DNA from: Trueperaceae bacterium
Lineage (GTDB): Bacteria; Deinococcota; Deinococci; Deinococcales; Trueperaceae
DNA: 6,088 bases
NCBI GenBank assembly: GCA_003567075.1
Contig: PXAU01000013.1
Span: forward strand, 1 to 6,088
Direction of reading: 5' to 3'
Positions 6,034-6,088 of the stretch are shown piece after piece. Within the stretch, counting starts at the first letter, position 1; the number at the start of each line of letters is the position of its first letter. The position numbers and the translations under genes are program-made. The notes under the pieces are model-generated. The model was not told where the DNA came from and did not search any database. It worked only from the letters and a program-made list of their open reading frames with translations.

Positions 6034-6088
6034 GCACGCGAGCAGCACGCCGCACCGCACCACCGGCTGCGGCAGCGCCCGCACGAAC

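Noticed and set aside
6049..6073. GCCGCA...TGCGGC inverted repeat after the pseudogene as a terminator
   Set aside because: It is a 6-bp stem with a 13-nt loop and no T-run in very GC-rich DNA. Such matches are expected by chance.

Overview
The window comes from a GC-rich bacterial chromosome. Three things suggest a free-living bacterium with a high-GC genome: strong G/C preference at third codon positions, Shine-Dalgarno sites of the GGAG/AAGGAGGT type, and a tRNA gene that encodes its own CCA end. The solute-binding protein has an ordinary cleavable signal peptide with no lipobox, which fits a diderm with a periplasm better than a Gram-positive cell. The style resembles Deinococcota of the Truepera type or similar lineages, but nothing here fixes the phylum, so that placement is only a guess.

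Left part (1-712). The window opens with the last 22 codons of a short-chain dehydrogenase on the + strand. A small four-helix membrane protein gene (614-228, minus strand) converges on it. A CAU-anticodon tRNA gene, most like tRNA-Ile2, sits 21 bp upstream of the membrane protein in the same orientation. A 178-bp gap (713-890) separates these minus-strand genes from the divergent + strand cluster.

Right part (891-6033). This is a peptide/opine-type ABC uptake cluster, all on the + strand: a family 5 solute-binding protein; a 34-bp perfect palindrome in the gap after it; a 'pita-bread' M24/creatinase-like hydrolase; and two inner-membrane permeases of the DppB and DppC types that overlap by 8 bp. 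No ATP-binding subunit is present, so the ATPases must lie elsewhere or be shared. The likely logic is capture of a substrate in the periplasm, import, and hydrolysis of an amide or amidine bond in the cytoplasm. The hydrolase has lost three of the five usual M24 metal ligands, so it is more likely a creatinase-type metal-independent enzyme than a true aminopeptidase.

Directly after the second permease lies a decayed paralogue of the binding protein. It lacks the N-terminal half, carries a +1 frameshift near 5649, and has an exact 107-codon in-frame deletion near 5964. The cluster therefore probably once had two binding proteins flanking the hydrolase and permeases. I saw no CRISPR array, insertion sequence, phage gene or clearly new system. 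The most notable points are the altered hydrolase active site and the deleted second binding protein.
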